Position numbers and translations under genes: made by a program. 64,000 nucleotides of DNA from Cyclobacterium sp. SYSU L10401 (GTDB lineage: Bacteria; Bacteroidota; Bacteroidia; Cytophagales; Cyclobacteriaceae). Below are positions 28,297 through 35,945 of the stretch, piece after piece (position 1 is the first letter of the stretch; every line of letters begins with the position of its first letter). The stretch is taken from contig NZ_WOFO01000006.1 of assembly GCF_010993705.1 (NCBI RefSeq), positions 274,923 through 338,922 on the forward strand, in the 5' to 3' direction. The notes beneath the pieces are model-generated. The model made no database searches. It was not told the origin of the DNA and was given only the letters and a program-made list of their open reading frames with translations.

Positions 28297-28866
28297 ATGA
28301 ATTACCTAGGCAGCTGCTTCCTGACCGGCCTGATTACCTTATCAGGTTTATTTGCTTTTAATTCACTTTCAAGAGATGAATTGACCATCGTTAATTTGAA
28401 CATCCGCTATGACAATCCGGAAGATGGCAAAAACAAATGGGAAAACAGGACACCTATAGTTCGTTCCTTTTTTAACCAATCTACTCCTGACCTTATCGGT
28501 TTTCAGGAAGTGACCCACCGGCAGCTAAAAAACCTGGAAACCATGTTACCAGCTTATGGATGGGTGGGTAGAGGCAGAAAGGAAGGGCTAATGGGAGGTG
28601 AGTACAATCCCATTTTTTACCGTAAAGATCGGTTTAAGCTGTTGGAAAATGTGGAATTTGTAGCGGAAAATGTGATTTCTGCAGGGGCTACTGGTAATGG
28701 ATTTGAAGAAAACTGGAAGGAAAGACCCCCCGATGCTGTGGATTATATTTTTGTCAATCCCCAATTTAAAGTCAGAATTTACCAGGTGGATAAAATCATC
28801 GAGAAGGGTGTTTTCATTGCTGACCATTGGCCTGTTGTCGCTAAAATGGCATTTTCTAGCCCATAG
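28297..28866 (+). CDS. endonuclease/exonuclease/phosphatase family protein, apparently internally deleted
   Basis: The N-terminal half is a clear secreted EEP-family protein: signal peptide (CFLTGLITLSGLFAF), LTIVNLNIRYDNPEDGKN, IGFQEVTHRQLKNLE with the metal-binding Glu, and GEYNPIFYRKDRFKLLEN. The C-terminus has VDYIFVN and IADHWPVVAKM with the final catalytic Asp-His. The middle of the family, which holds the NTHLDH-type His and the GDFN-type Asp and Asn, is absent. The protein is only 189 residues instead of the usual 270-290. The frame stays open, so this looks like an in-frame deletion. The enzyme is probably inactive. I chose the ATG at 28297 because it gives the signal peptide; a TTG at 28222 is the alternative. 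Confidence 0.75.
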   Translation: MNYLGSCFLTGLITLSGLFAFNSLSRDELTIVNLNIRYDNPEDGKNKWENRTPIVRSFFNQSTPDLIGFQEVTHRQLKNLETMLPAYGWVGRGRKEGLMGGEYNPIFYRKDRFKLLENVEFVAENVISAGATGNGFEENWKERPPDAVDYIFVNPQFKVRIYQVDKIIEKGVFIADHWPVVAKMAFSSP

Positions 28867-28898
28867 ATGAATTGAATAAACGATTTAAAAACAATGAT

Positions 28899-29519
28899 AT
28901 GAATAGAATGGATGCATTACTGATTATTGATGTTCAAAATGACTTTATTCCGGGTGGTTCATTGGCTGTGCCTGGTGGAGATGAAATCGTGCCGGTGATT
29001 AATGGCCTGATGGACAGGTTTGAGCTGGTGGTGGCCACCCAGGACTGGCACCCTAAGGACCACATAAGTTTTGCTTCCAACCACCAAGGCAAAAAGCCCT
29101 TCGAACAAATAGTACATCTGGGCCTGGATCAAATCCTCTGGCCGGACCATTGTGTGCAGGGAACACCAGGAGCAGGCTTTCATCCAGAGTTGAATGTCAA
29201 TCCCATTGAGGCCATCATCCGGAAAGGAATGGATCCGGATATTGACAGCTACAGCGGATTTTACGACAATGGCCACAAAAAAAGTACGGGCCTTACAGGA
29301 TATTTGAAAGAAAAGGGCAGTCCGGTGCTTTATTGTTGTGGATTGGCGGCGGATGTATGTGTTTATTTTACCATAAAAGATGCTTTGAAAGCAGGCTTTC
29401 AGGTTAAATTAATCGCTGATGCCACCCGGGCTTTGGATAATGAGAAGTTTTCCAAAATGAAAAAAGAACTGATGGAGCTGGGGATGGAATCGGTGGAAAA
29501 TACAGACCTCACCTTTTAG
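28899..29519 (+). CDS. pncA: bifunctional nicotinamidase/pyrazinamidase
   Basis: Hydrolyses nicotinamide to nicotinate for NAD salvage. The catalytic triad is visible as Asp in LIIDVQNDFIPGG, Lys in IRKGMDPDIDSYSGF and Cys in LAADVCVYF. The metal ligands are in DWHPKDHISF and WPDHCVQGTPGA. About 206 residues, the normal size. The ATG at 28899 is preferred, with one at 28908 also possible. It begins 32 bases after the EEP-family gene. Confidence 0.94.
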   Translation: MNRMDALLIIDVQNDFIPGGSLAVPGGDEIVPVINGLMDRFELVVATQDWHPKDHISFASNHQGKKPFEQIVHLGLDQILWPDHCVQGTPGAGFHPELNVNPIEAIIRKGMDPDIDSYSGFYDNGHKKSTGLTGYLKEKGSPVLYCCGLAADVCVYFTIKDALKAGFQVKLIADATRALDNEKFSKMKKELMELGMESVENTDLTF

Positions 29520-29679
29520 GCGGGTTCCAGGTCCAGCTGTGCCCGAAATCGGTTCACTTTACATTAAAATGTCTAAACTGCGCCGGATTGACAATGAGCC
29601 TATTTTTTGTTACATTGGGTTAATCGGTTGATTATCATCGTCTTCATCCTAAGGTTGAATTCAGCAAAAAGATCGGGTC

Positions 29680-32600
29680 ATGACTTCACCAGCAGCACTT
29701 TTATCTCCTACCTTAAAAATAAAACTCCTTGGTGGGTTTGCAGTTCATATTGAGGGGCAAATGCTTTCCAGTTCGGCCATCAAGGGCAGAAAAGCCAGGT
29801 CCTTACTTAAGCTGCTGGCACACCAACGGCAATATCAGATGGTAAGGGATCATGCCGTAGATATTTTATGGCCTGAATTGGAAGCGGATGCAGCCAATGC
29901 ACAATTGTATAAAGCCCTTTACCATATTCGAAAAGCCTTTGCAAAACACCATAAAGATGCGGGAAATTGGATTGGGATTACCGATGAACTCATAAAGGTC
30001 TCTCCTCCAGGGGGATTGGTTACTGATACAGCACTTTTCACCCAATCAGCTCGAATAGGACTAAGGGATAAAAATACAGCTGAACTGGAAAATGCTTTGT
30101 CATATTATTCCGGTGACTTTCTTCCCATGGACCGCTATTCGGATTGGGCTTCCTTTCCTCGGGAGCATTATCGTCAACTTTACCTGGATGTGCTTACCTC
30201 CTTGGCAGAAGCCTATGAAAATCAAGGCGACCTTTCTGAAGCTGCTGAATTGATGCGTCTTGCCTTGGATAAAGAGCCGACATTGGAAACCGCCCATGGT
30301 CAGTTGATGCGAATTTTTGTTAAGATGGAGCAGCCGACCCGAGCTTTTCGTCAATATGAAGTTTGCCGGCAGACCCTTCGGGATGAACTGGGCATTAGCC
30401 CTTCACCAAATACCAGGAAAATCCTGGATGATGTGGCCGAAGTAAAACTCCGGGAAAAGAAGGAAGCAAGTTCAAATGGAACTTCCGGTTCTAGTTCCTC
30501 CTCACCCCTTATCGGACGGGCTGAAGCCTGTGCCGCCTTAGATCAAAGTCTTGAAGACTTAAGCAAAGGAGTGGGCGGATGCATGGCCATATGCGGAGGA
30601 GCAGGTCTGGGTAAAACCCGTTTGGTCGAGGAATTCCTCCTGCAAGCCCGGGAAAAAAGATTAAATGTCTTTATGGGAAGTACCCATTCTGACCGGGGGA
30701 ATAGGCTATACGGACCCTTCATTGATTTGTTCGAAGAGATTATCAGCCATCAATCTGGATTGAAAAATATTCTCCCCAATGAATTGGGACGCCTTATACC
30801 AGGTTTCGCCGGAAGGACCCAAACTTTAGCCCTAGGAGACAAACGGGCTACTAAAGGATATCTCTTTGCCCAGGTGCACCGGTTTTTTTGCCAACTTTCG
30901 CTGGCAGGTCCTGTTATCATCATTTTGGAAGACCTGCATGCTGCCGACCGTGCGAGCAATGATCTGTTGGCTTATTTGATTGAGCACCGGGGTCGGATGC
31001 CCCTCCTTTATGTCCTGACTTTCCGAAATGAAAGAGGGCAGCCTTTATCCGGCCTGTTAGCTGATTTGCAGGGTCATTTAGGAGAGTTAATCGAACTTGG
31101 TCCATTTACCTATGAAGAACACATCCAATTGCTCCAATCCCAGGATGAAAATGGAACTTTACCTAAGGAATTGGCCGATATTATTTATCAACTTGCCGAA
31201 GGAAATCCTTTTTATGCCCTGGAGCTTTTTTTTCATTACAGGGGAAATGGCAATAGGTTCCTTTCCGAAAAGTTGGAAGGCCATGAATTACCATCCGCTG
31301 CAGCAGGTACCCAAAAAATTCCACCCTCCATTTCCAAAATTCTTAAGCAGAAGCTGGAGAGTCACTCGCCTGCCGCCCGGCAATTGCTGTTTATTGCGGC
31401 AGTATTAGGGCGACAGGTACCTTACAAAATGCTGTCATCGATGTGGAAGGTCGAAAATAACGATGGCCTATTTAATGCGCTTGAGGAGGTCCTCCGGTCC
31501 AGGATATTGGAAGAGAACGGTCTTGATTATACTTTTAGGCATGCTCTGGATCAGGAAACCATCTATGCATCCATTGGTGAGGCCCATCGGCAAATGTTAC
31601 ATCAAAGAGTAGCGGAAATGATTGTTGAAATGTCATCTGATACCACTGAATCACCTGCTGAATTAATTGCCTGGCATTATCTGGGGGCCAAAGATTGGAT
31701 GGAGGCCGCCCACTATCTATTAGCTGCCGGAAGACGTGCCGATAATGTTTATGCCCATGAAAATGCACTTCAGCGTTACAGGGAAGCCTACGATGTAATC
31801 AATAAAGAAATTCAGGCCTGCGGGAACAAGGTCGGGGATGCCAAAGCATTGAAGGCTGAAATAATGGAGCGTACCGGTGATGTTTACCGTGCCTCGGGCC
31901 AGCTTGGGAAGAGTTACGAAGCTTATGAAGAAGCCCTTTCCCTTGACGAATGCGTACCCATACAAGACCAGGAATTACAGGAACTTCATCGGAAAATGGC
32001 CGTCGCTGCGATTTTTCGGAAGGATAGTAAAACCTCAAAAAAGCATTTGGACAAAGCATGCGCACTTCAGACAAATGAGCCCGGCACTCAGGAACGCCTG
32101 TTGATTACCAAAGCGCTTTATCTATGGAACGTCAACCGATTGGATGAAGCTTATGGTATGGCCCAAAAAGCATTTTGGGGGGCTAAAGAAGCGGGTATGG
32201 AGGCAGAAGCCTCGCAAGCCTGCGAGATCCTGGCGATGACATGTCTTCCGCTTCGCCGTTTTAAGGAAGGCTTAAAATATGAAGAGGAACTTGAAATCCT
32301 TGGCTGGTCCCCGGAAATTCTTCTGGCAAACGATTTGCACCGGTGCTTGGGGGAGTTTCATATTGACACAAATCAACCTTTACAGAAACCACAATCATTA
32401 TCTGAGCGGGTTTCTTTTCAGGTGGACGGTTTACGGTCCGTTTCTTTTAAAAAAATGACTGCGCAGGAAGGTTCTCCAGCAAGGATGGCCTATTCACATG
32501 CCCGGAAAGGTGTACTTCTTACCTTGACAGGAAACAAAGCATTGGGTTGGCAAACCGTACAGGACGGCTTTGTTTATGCCATGCAGGCCGGGGTGGGAGA

Positions 32601-33036
32601 TCATTGCCTGCGAAGGCTTTATGCCATTGGAATCTGGAACAGAGTGGAAGCCCATGACCTTGAACAGGTGGGGGTATTGATTGAAAACACGGAAAAACTG
32701 CTGGCCCAATCAGCACCCTGCCCAGCCTGTATTTTGGAACTCTATCCCTGGTTTTCCTATTATTTTTTACAAATAAGGGAGTTGGGGAAGGCCCAGGAAT
32801 GTTGTAAAGCCATCGCTGAACACTCAAAAAAGACAAGTAATCCCACTGGCAGAGCGATGACAGCGATGATCAAATCCAGCTTTTGTGCAGCCCAAATGAA
32901 TTGGGAGCAAGCAGGGGAATTCAAGAAAAAATCCCGAAGGATTTTGGAAAATGAAGTTCCGGAAGCCGTTAAACCTGCGATCGCAGACTACCTTAAACTA
33001 ATGGCTGAACAACAGCGAACCCTTCAACCGATTTAG
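29680..33036 (+). CDS. SARP-like regulator: winged helix, BTAD, AAA ATPase and TPR repeats
   Basis: A 1118-residue cytoplasmic regulator. Residues about 10-95 form an OmpR-type winged helix (IKGRKARSLLKLLAH, VDILWPELEADAANAQLYKA). Residues about 100-250 are the bacterial transcriptional activation domain (ALSYYSGDFLP, AYENQGDLSEAAELM). An AAA/STAND ATPase follows, with Walker A GGAGLGKTR near residue 308 and Walker B VIIILEDLHAAD near residue 412. The C-terminal 450 residues are TPR-like helices. This layout is common in actinobacterial antibiotic regulators (AfsR) and less common in Bacteroidota. A run of same-strand genes follows: methyltransferase, truncated haemoglobin, flavoenzyme. Control of these is inference. 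A TTG (29588) and a near -7 box (TACATTGG) lie upstream. Confidence 0.9.
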   Translation: MTSPAALLSPTLKIKLLGGFAVHIEGQMLSSSAIKGRKARSLLKLLAHQRQYQMVRDHAVDILWPELEADAANAQLYKALYHIRKAFAKHHKDAGNWIGITDELIKVSPPGGLVTDTALFTQSARIGLRDKNTAELENALSYYSGDFLPMDRYSDWASFPREHYRQLYLDVLTSLAEAYENQGDLSEAAELMRLALDKEPTLETAHGQLMRIFVKMEQPTRAFRQYEVCRQTLRDELGISPSPNTRKILDDVAEVKLREKKEASSNGTSGSSSSSPLIGRAEACAALDQSLEDLSKGVGGCMAICGGAGLGKTRLVEEFLLQAREKRLNVFMGSTHSDRGNRLYGPFIDLFEEIISHQSGLKNILPNELGRLIPGFAGRTQTLALGDKRATKGYLFAQVHRFFCQLSLAGPVIIILEDLHAADRASNDLLAYLIEHRGRMPLLYVLTFRNERGQPLSGLLADLQGHLGELIELGPFTYEEHIQLLQSQDENGTLPKELADIIYQLAEGNPFYALELFFHYRGNGNRFLSEKLEGHELPSAAAGTQKIPPSISKILKQKLESHSPAARQLLFIAAVLGRQVPYKMLSSMWKVENNDGLFNALEEVLRSRILEENGLDYTFRHALDQETIYASIGEAHRQMLHQRVAEMIVEMSSDTTESPAELIAWHYLGAKDWMEAAHYLLAAGRRADNVYAHENALQRYREAYDVINKEIQACGNKVGDAKALKAEIMERTGDVYRASGQLGKSYEAYEEALSLDECVPIQDQELQELHRKMAVAAIFRKDSKTSKKHLDKACALQTNEPGTQERLLITKALYLWNVNRLDEAYGMAQKAFWGAKEAGMEAEASQACEILAMTCLPLRRFKEGLKYEEELEILGWSPEILLANDLHRCLGEFHIDTNQPLQKPQSLSERVSFQVDGLRSVSFKKMTAQEGSPARMAYSHARKGVLLTLTGNKALGWQTVQDGFVYAMQAGVGDHCLRRLYAIGIWNRVEAHDLEQVGVLIENTEKLLAQSAPCPACILELYPWFSYYFLQIRELGKAQECCKAIAEHSKKTSNPTGRAMTAMIKSSFCAAQMNWEQAGEFKKKSRRILENEVPEAVKPAIADYLKLMAEQQRTLQPI

Positions 33037-33148
33037 GAATTTTTCAGAAATCCGGGTTGCTACATTTTTCATCATTCAAACCGGAAGAAAACCGGAAGAT
33101 TTGATTGGTAGTTTTGGGGAAAATCAAAAATCCATAAAACTACTAGTT

Positions 33149-33934
33149 ATGCCTATTTCAAATACAAAATTAGATGAAGCATCGGTGTTTCATGCCGTAA
33201 AAGAAATGTATGAGGAAGTAGCCGTAAAACCTGAAAAGGGCTTTCATTTCCCAACGGGAAGAAACTCCTGCCTTTTCCTGGGCTATCCGGAGGAGGTGCT
33301 GAACGCCATTCCAGACACTGCCATAGAATCTTTTGCGGGTGTTGGCTATCCATTTATGGCCGATGTAATCCGACAGGGACAAACTGTAGCCGATATTGGT
33401 TCCGGTTCTGGTACCGATGTGCTGATTGCAGCCCTCAAAACGGGACCGGATGGTCAGGTTTTCGGCTTAGATATGACTGATGAAATGATTGCCAAGGCAC
33501 AGAAAAACATCAAAAATGCCGGTATCCGCCAGGCCAAAATTATCAAAGGCCGGGCCGACAAGGTGCCTTTGGAGGAGGCATCTGTAGATGTGGTAATCAG
33601 TAACGGTGTGTTCAATTTGGTACCTGATAAAGAAAAGGCCTTCCGCGAAGCCTTTCGAATCCTGAAGCCGGGAGGCCAGCTTCAAATTGCAGACATCGTC
33701 CTTTCTAAACCGGTTTCCGAGACGTCGAAATCCAATCCCCAGCTCTGGGCAGAGTGTATTGTCGGCGCTGAACCGGTAGATCGCTATTTGGAAATTATCC
33801 GGTCGGCAGGGTTCGGGAATGTAACCGTAATCGACCGTTTAGACTATTTCGACCGCAGTTCCAACGAAGGAACAAAAAAAGCCGCAAAAGGACTTGGAGC
33901 ACATACTATCGTACTGACCGGAGAAAAAAATTAA
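33149..33934 (+). CDS. class I SAM-dependent methyltransferase (ArsM-like)
   Basis: A soluble methyltransferase of 261 residues. The SAM motif is VADIGSGSGTDVLIAAL, followed by VFGLDMTDEMIAKAQ and RILKPGGQLQIADIVL. This set resembles arsenite methyltransferases and UbiE-like enzymes. The N-terminal cysteine positions needed for ArsM are not evident: only single Cys residues (NSCLFLGYP, ECIVGAEPV) are present. A role in arsenic is therefore unproven. The ATG at 33149 is preferred over 33101, whose extra residues are not conserved in style. It lies between the SARP-like regulator and a truncated haemoglobin gene. Confidence 0.85.
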   Translation: MPISNTKLDEASVFHAVKEMYEEVAVKPEKGFHFPTGRNSCLFLGYPEEVLNAIPDTAIESFAGVGYPFMADVIRQGQTVADIGSGSGTDVLIAALKTGPDGQVFGLDMTDEMIAKAQKNIKNAGIRQAKIIKGRADKVPLEEASVDVVISNGVFNLVPDKEKAFREAFRILKPGGQLQIADIVLSKPVSETSKSNPQLWAECIVGAEPVDRYLEIIRSAGFGNVTVIDRLDYFDRSSNEGTKKAAKGLGAHTIVLTGEKN

Positions 33935-34021
33935 ATCTTGACAGTATCTATCAGACAGAACGATTGGGTGCCCCATTCAGACCGAAAAAACCTATTATTT
34001 TAAAATTAAAATTAGATAATT

Positions 34022-34411
34022 ATGGAACCGAACACAAAGAACCAATCTCTATACGAGAGATTGGGAAAAGCCCAGGGCATTTCAGCATTGGTTGATGATA
34101 TTATAAAGGCACATATGGCTAACGCTGAAATAAAAGCTCGCTTTTTACCCTACAAGGAAGACCCTGATAATTTGGAAGAAATCAAAAGCCACCTGGCAAA
34201 TTTTCTTTGTGCCGGAAGTGGTGGCCCGGAACAATACACGGGCAGGGACATGCCTGCTGCCCATAAGGGAATGAACATCAGCGAAGCTGAATATTTAGCT
34301 GCAACGGATGATATTATGATGGTATTAAAACAACATGGGATATATGAGGAATCCCAAAAGGAGGTGCTTGCAGTAGTTTATTCCCTTAAGGAGGAAATTG
34401 TCAGGCTTTAA
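34022..34411 (+). CDS. group 1 truncated haemoglobin (first copy)
   Basis: A 129-residue haem protein with the TrHb1 fold. It opens with LYERLGKAQGISALVDD, and the proximal haem ligand is His81 in MPAAHKGMNIS. The usual Phe-Tyr pair at B9-B10, which binds the haem ligand, is replaced by Ile27-Ile28 (VDDIIKAHM), so oxygen or NO chemistry should differ from classical TrHb1. A second copy lies at 48399-48785, alike over nearly the whole length. It follows the methyltransferase by 87 bases and precedes the BBE flavoenzyme by 39 bases. Confidence 0.92.
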   Translation: MEPNTKNQSLYERLGKAQGISALVDDIIKAHMANAEIKARFLPYKEDPDNLEEIKSHLANFLCAGSGGPEQYTGRDMPAAHKGMNISEAEYLAATDDIMMVLKQHGIYEESQKEVLAVVYSLKEEIVRL

Positions 34412-34450
34412 TTACGGAAAGGAATTTTAGGATCAGTGAAAAAACCAACC

Positions 34451-35854
34451 ATGAATACTCAGAAAATCAATGAAGAACAAGTTATCGAACTAAAATCTCA
34501 AACTAGGGGCGAAGTAATTTTGCCGGAGGATGCCCAATATGACGAAGTGCGTGCCCTATACAATGGGATGATCGATAAATGCCCTGCGATGATTGTGCGG
34601 TGCAAAAATTCCGGAGATGTCATCTATTCAGTGAATTTCGCCCGAGAACATGAATTATTGTTGGCCATCCGTAGTGGAGGGCACAACGGTCCCGGTCTTG
34701 GTACCTGTGATGGCGGAATGATGATTGACCTTTCCTTGATGACAGGGATTCAGGTTGACCCTGAAGATCGTACTGCCACCGTAGAAGCCGGGTGTACCTG
34801 GGGGGATGTGGACCATGCGACTCATGCTTTTGGATTGGCCACGGTCAGCGGGGTAATCTCCACCACGGGCGTAGGCGGGCTTACCCTTGGGGGAGGGCAC
34901 GGTTATTTGACCCGGCAATATGGGCTGACCATTGACAACTTGTTGGAAGCGGATGTGGTCCTCGCTGATGGGCGTTTTGTGAAAGCTAGCGAAGATAGAA
35001 ACGAAGACTTGTTTTGGGCCCTTCGTGGTGGAGGGGGTAATTTTGGGATTGTAACCTCCTTTAAATTCAAATTACATCCGGTAGATACGGTCATTGCAGG
35101 GCCTTTATTCTGGCCGCTAGACCAACTGGAAACCACCCTAAAATGGTACAGGGATTGGCTGCCCAAGGCGCCGGAAGCTATCGGCTCATTCTTTTTGGTG
35201 GCTGAAATTCCTTCGGCACCTCCTTTCCCTGAATCGGTACAGGGCAAGAAAGTATGTGGGCTGATGTGGTGCCATACGGGCTCATTGGAAGAAAGCGAAC
35301 GGGCGATTCAGGAAGCCCGGGAGGTGGCCGAGCCTCTATTCGAGCACACGGGTCCCATGCCTTATCCCGCCTTACAAAGCTTGTTCGATGTATTCTATCC
35401 TAAGGGTGACCAATGGTACTGGAAAGGCGATTATGTCAACGAAATAAGCGATGAAGCCATTGCCGAACACCTGCGTTTTGCAGAAGTACCGACTCCGCAA
35501 TCCTGCATGCACCTCTATCCCATTAATGGAGCTGTACACCGGATGGATAAGCATGAAACAGCTTGGAGTAAGCGGGATGCCAATTGGTCGATGGTGATTG
35601 TTGGGGTGGATGCTGACCCTAAAAACAAAAAAAGAATAGCCAATTGGGCCCGGGATTATTGGGAAGCCCTGCATCCGCATTCGGCCGGAGGTTCCTACAT
35701 CAACTTCCTGATGGAAGAAGGAGAAGAACGGATTCGTGGCACCTATGGTGATAATTATAACCGACTGGTGGAGATAAAAAACAAATACGATCCCGGGAAT
35801 TTCTTTAGGGTAAACCAAAACATTCAACCAAAACCAGTGGAGTTAGACCGCTAA
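34451..35854 (+). CDS. FAD-binding oxidoreductase of the BBE type
   Basis: A 467-residue flavoenzyme of the PCMH/berberine-bridge group, which oxidises alcohols, sugars or amines. The FAD domain shows RSGGHNGPG, whose His78 is the usual 8-alpha-histidyl FAD attachment, then GVGGLTLGGGHGYL and WALRGGGGNFGIVTSF. The C-terminal BBE motif is NYNRLVEIKNKYDPGNFFRVN. The second attachment Cys of double-linked members is replaced (ISTTGVGG), so FAD is probably bound at one site only. I prefer the ATG at 34451; GTG at 34436 would add five residues. Having no signal peptide, it should work in the cytoplasm, next to the truncated haemoglobin. Confidence 0.9.
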   Translation: MNTQKINEEQVIELKSQTRGEVILPEDAQYDEVRALYNGMIDKCPAMIVRCKNSGDVIYSVNFAREHELLLAIRSGGHNGPGLGTCDGGMMIDLSLMTGIQVDPEDRTATVEAGCTWGDVDHATHAFGLATVSGVISTTGVGGLTLGGGHGYLTRQYGLTIDNLLEADVVLADGRFVKASEDRNEDLFWALRGGGGNFGIVTSFKFKLHPVDTVIAGPLFWPLDQLETTLKWYRDWLPKAPEAIGSFFLVAEIPSAPPFPESVQGKKVCGLMWCHTGSLEESERAIQEAREVAEPLFEHTGPMPYPALQSLFDVFYPKGDQWYWKGDYVNEISDEAIAEHLRFAEVPTPQSCMHLYPINGAVHRMDKHETAWSKRDANWSMVIVGVDADPKNKKRIANWARDYWEALHPHSAGGSYINFLMEEGEERIRGTYGDNYNRLVEIKNKYDPGNFFRVNQNIQPKPVELDR

Positions 35855-35945
35855 AGGTTTTCGAATTTTTTGAATTCCCGGTTTTCTTTTCCGGAGTCCC
35901 TGAAACGGACATGAATAAATAGATTCACTATAATGATTGAGCGAG

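Noticed and set aside
33149..33934. Arsenite methyltransferase (arsM)
   Set aside because: The SAM site is similar, but the conserved cysteine set of ArsM is not present and no ars genes are nearby.
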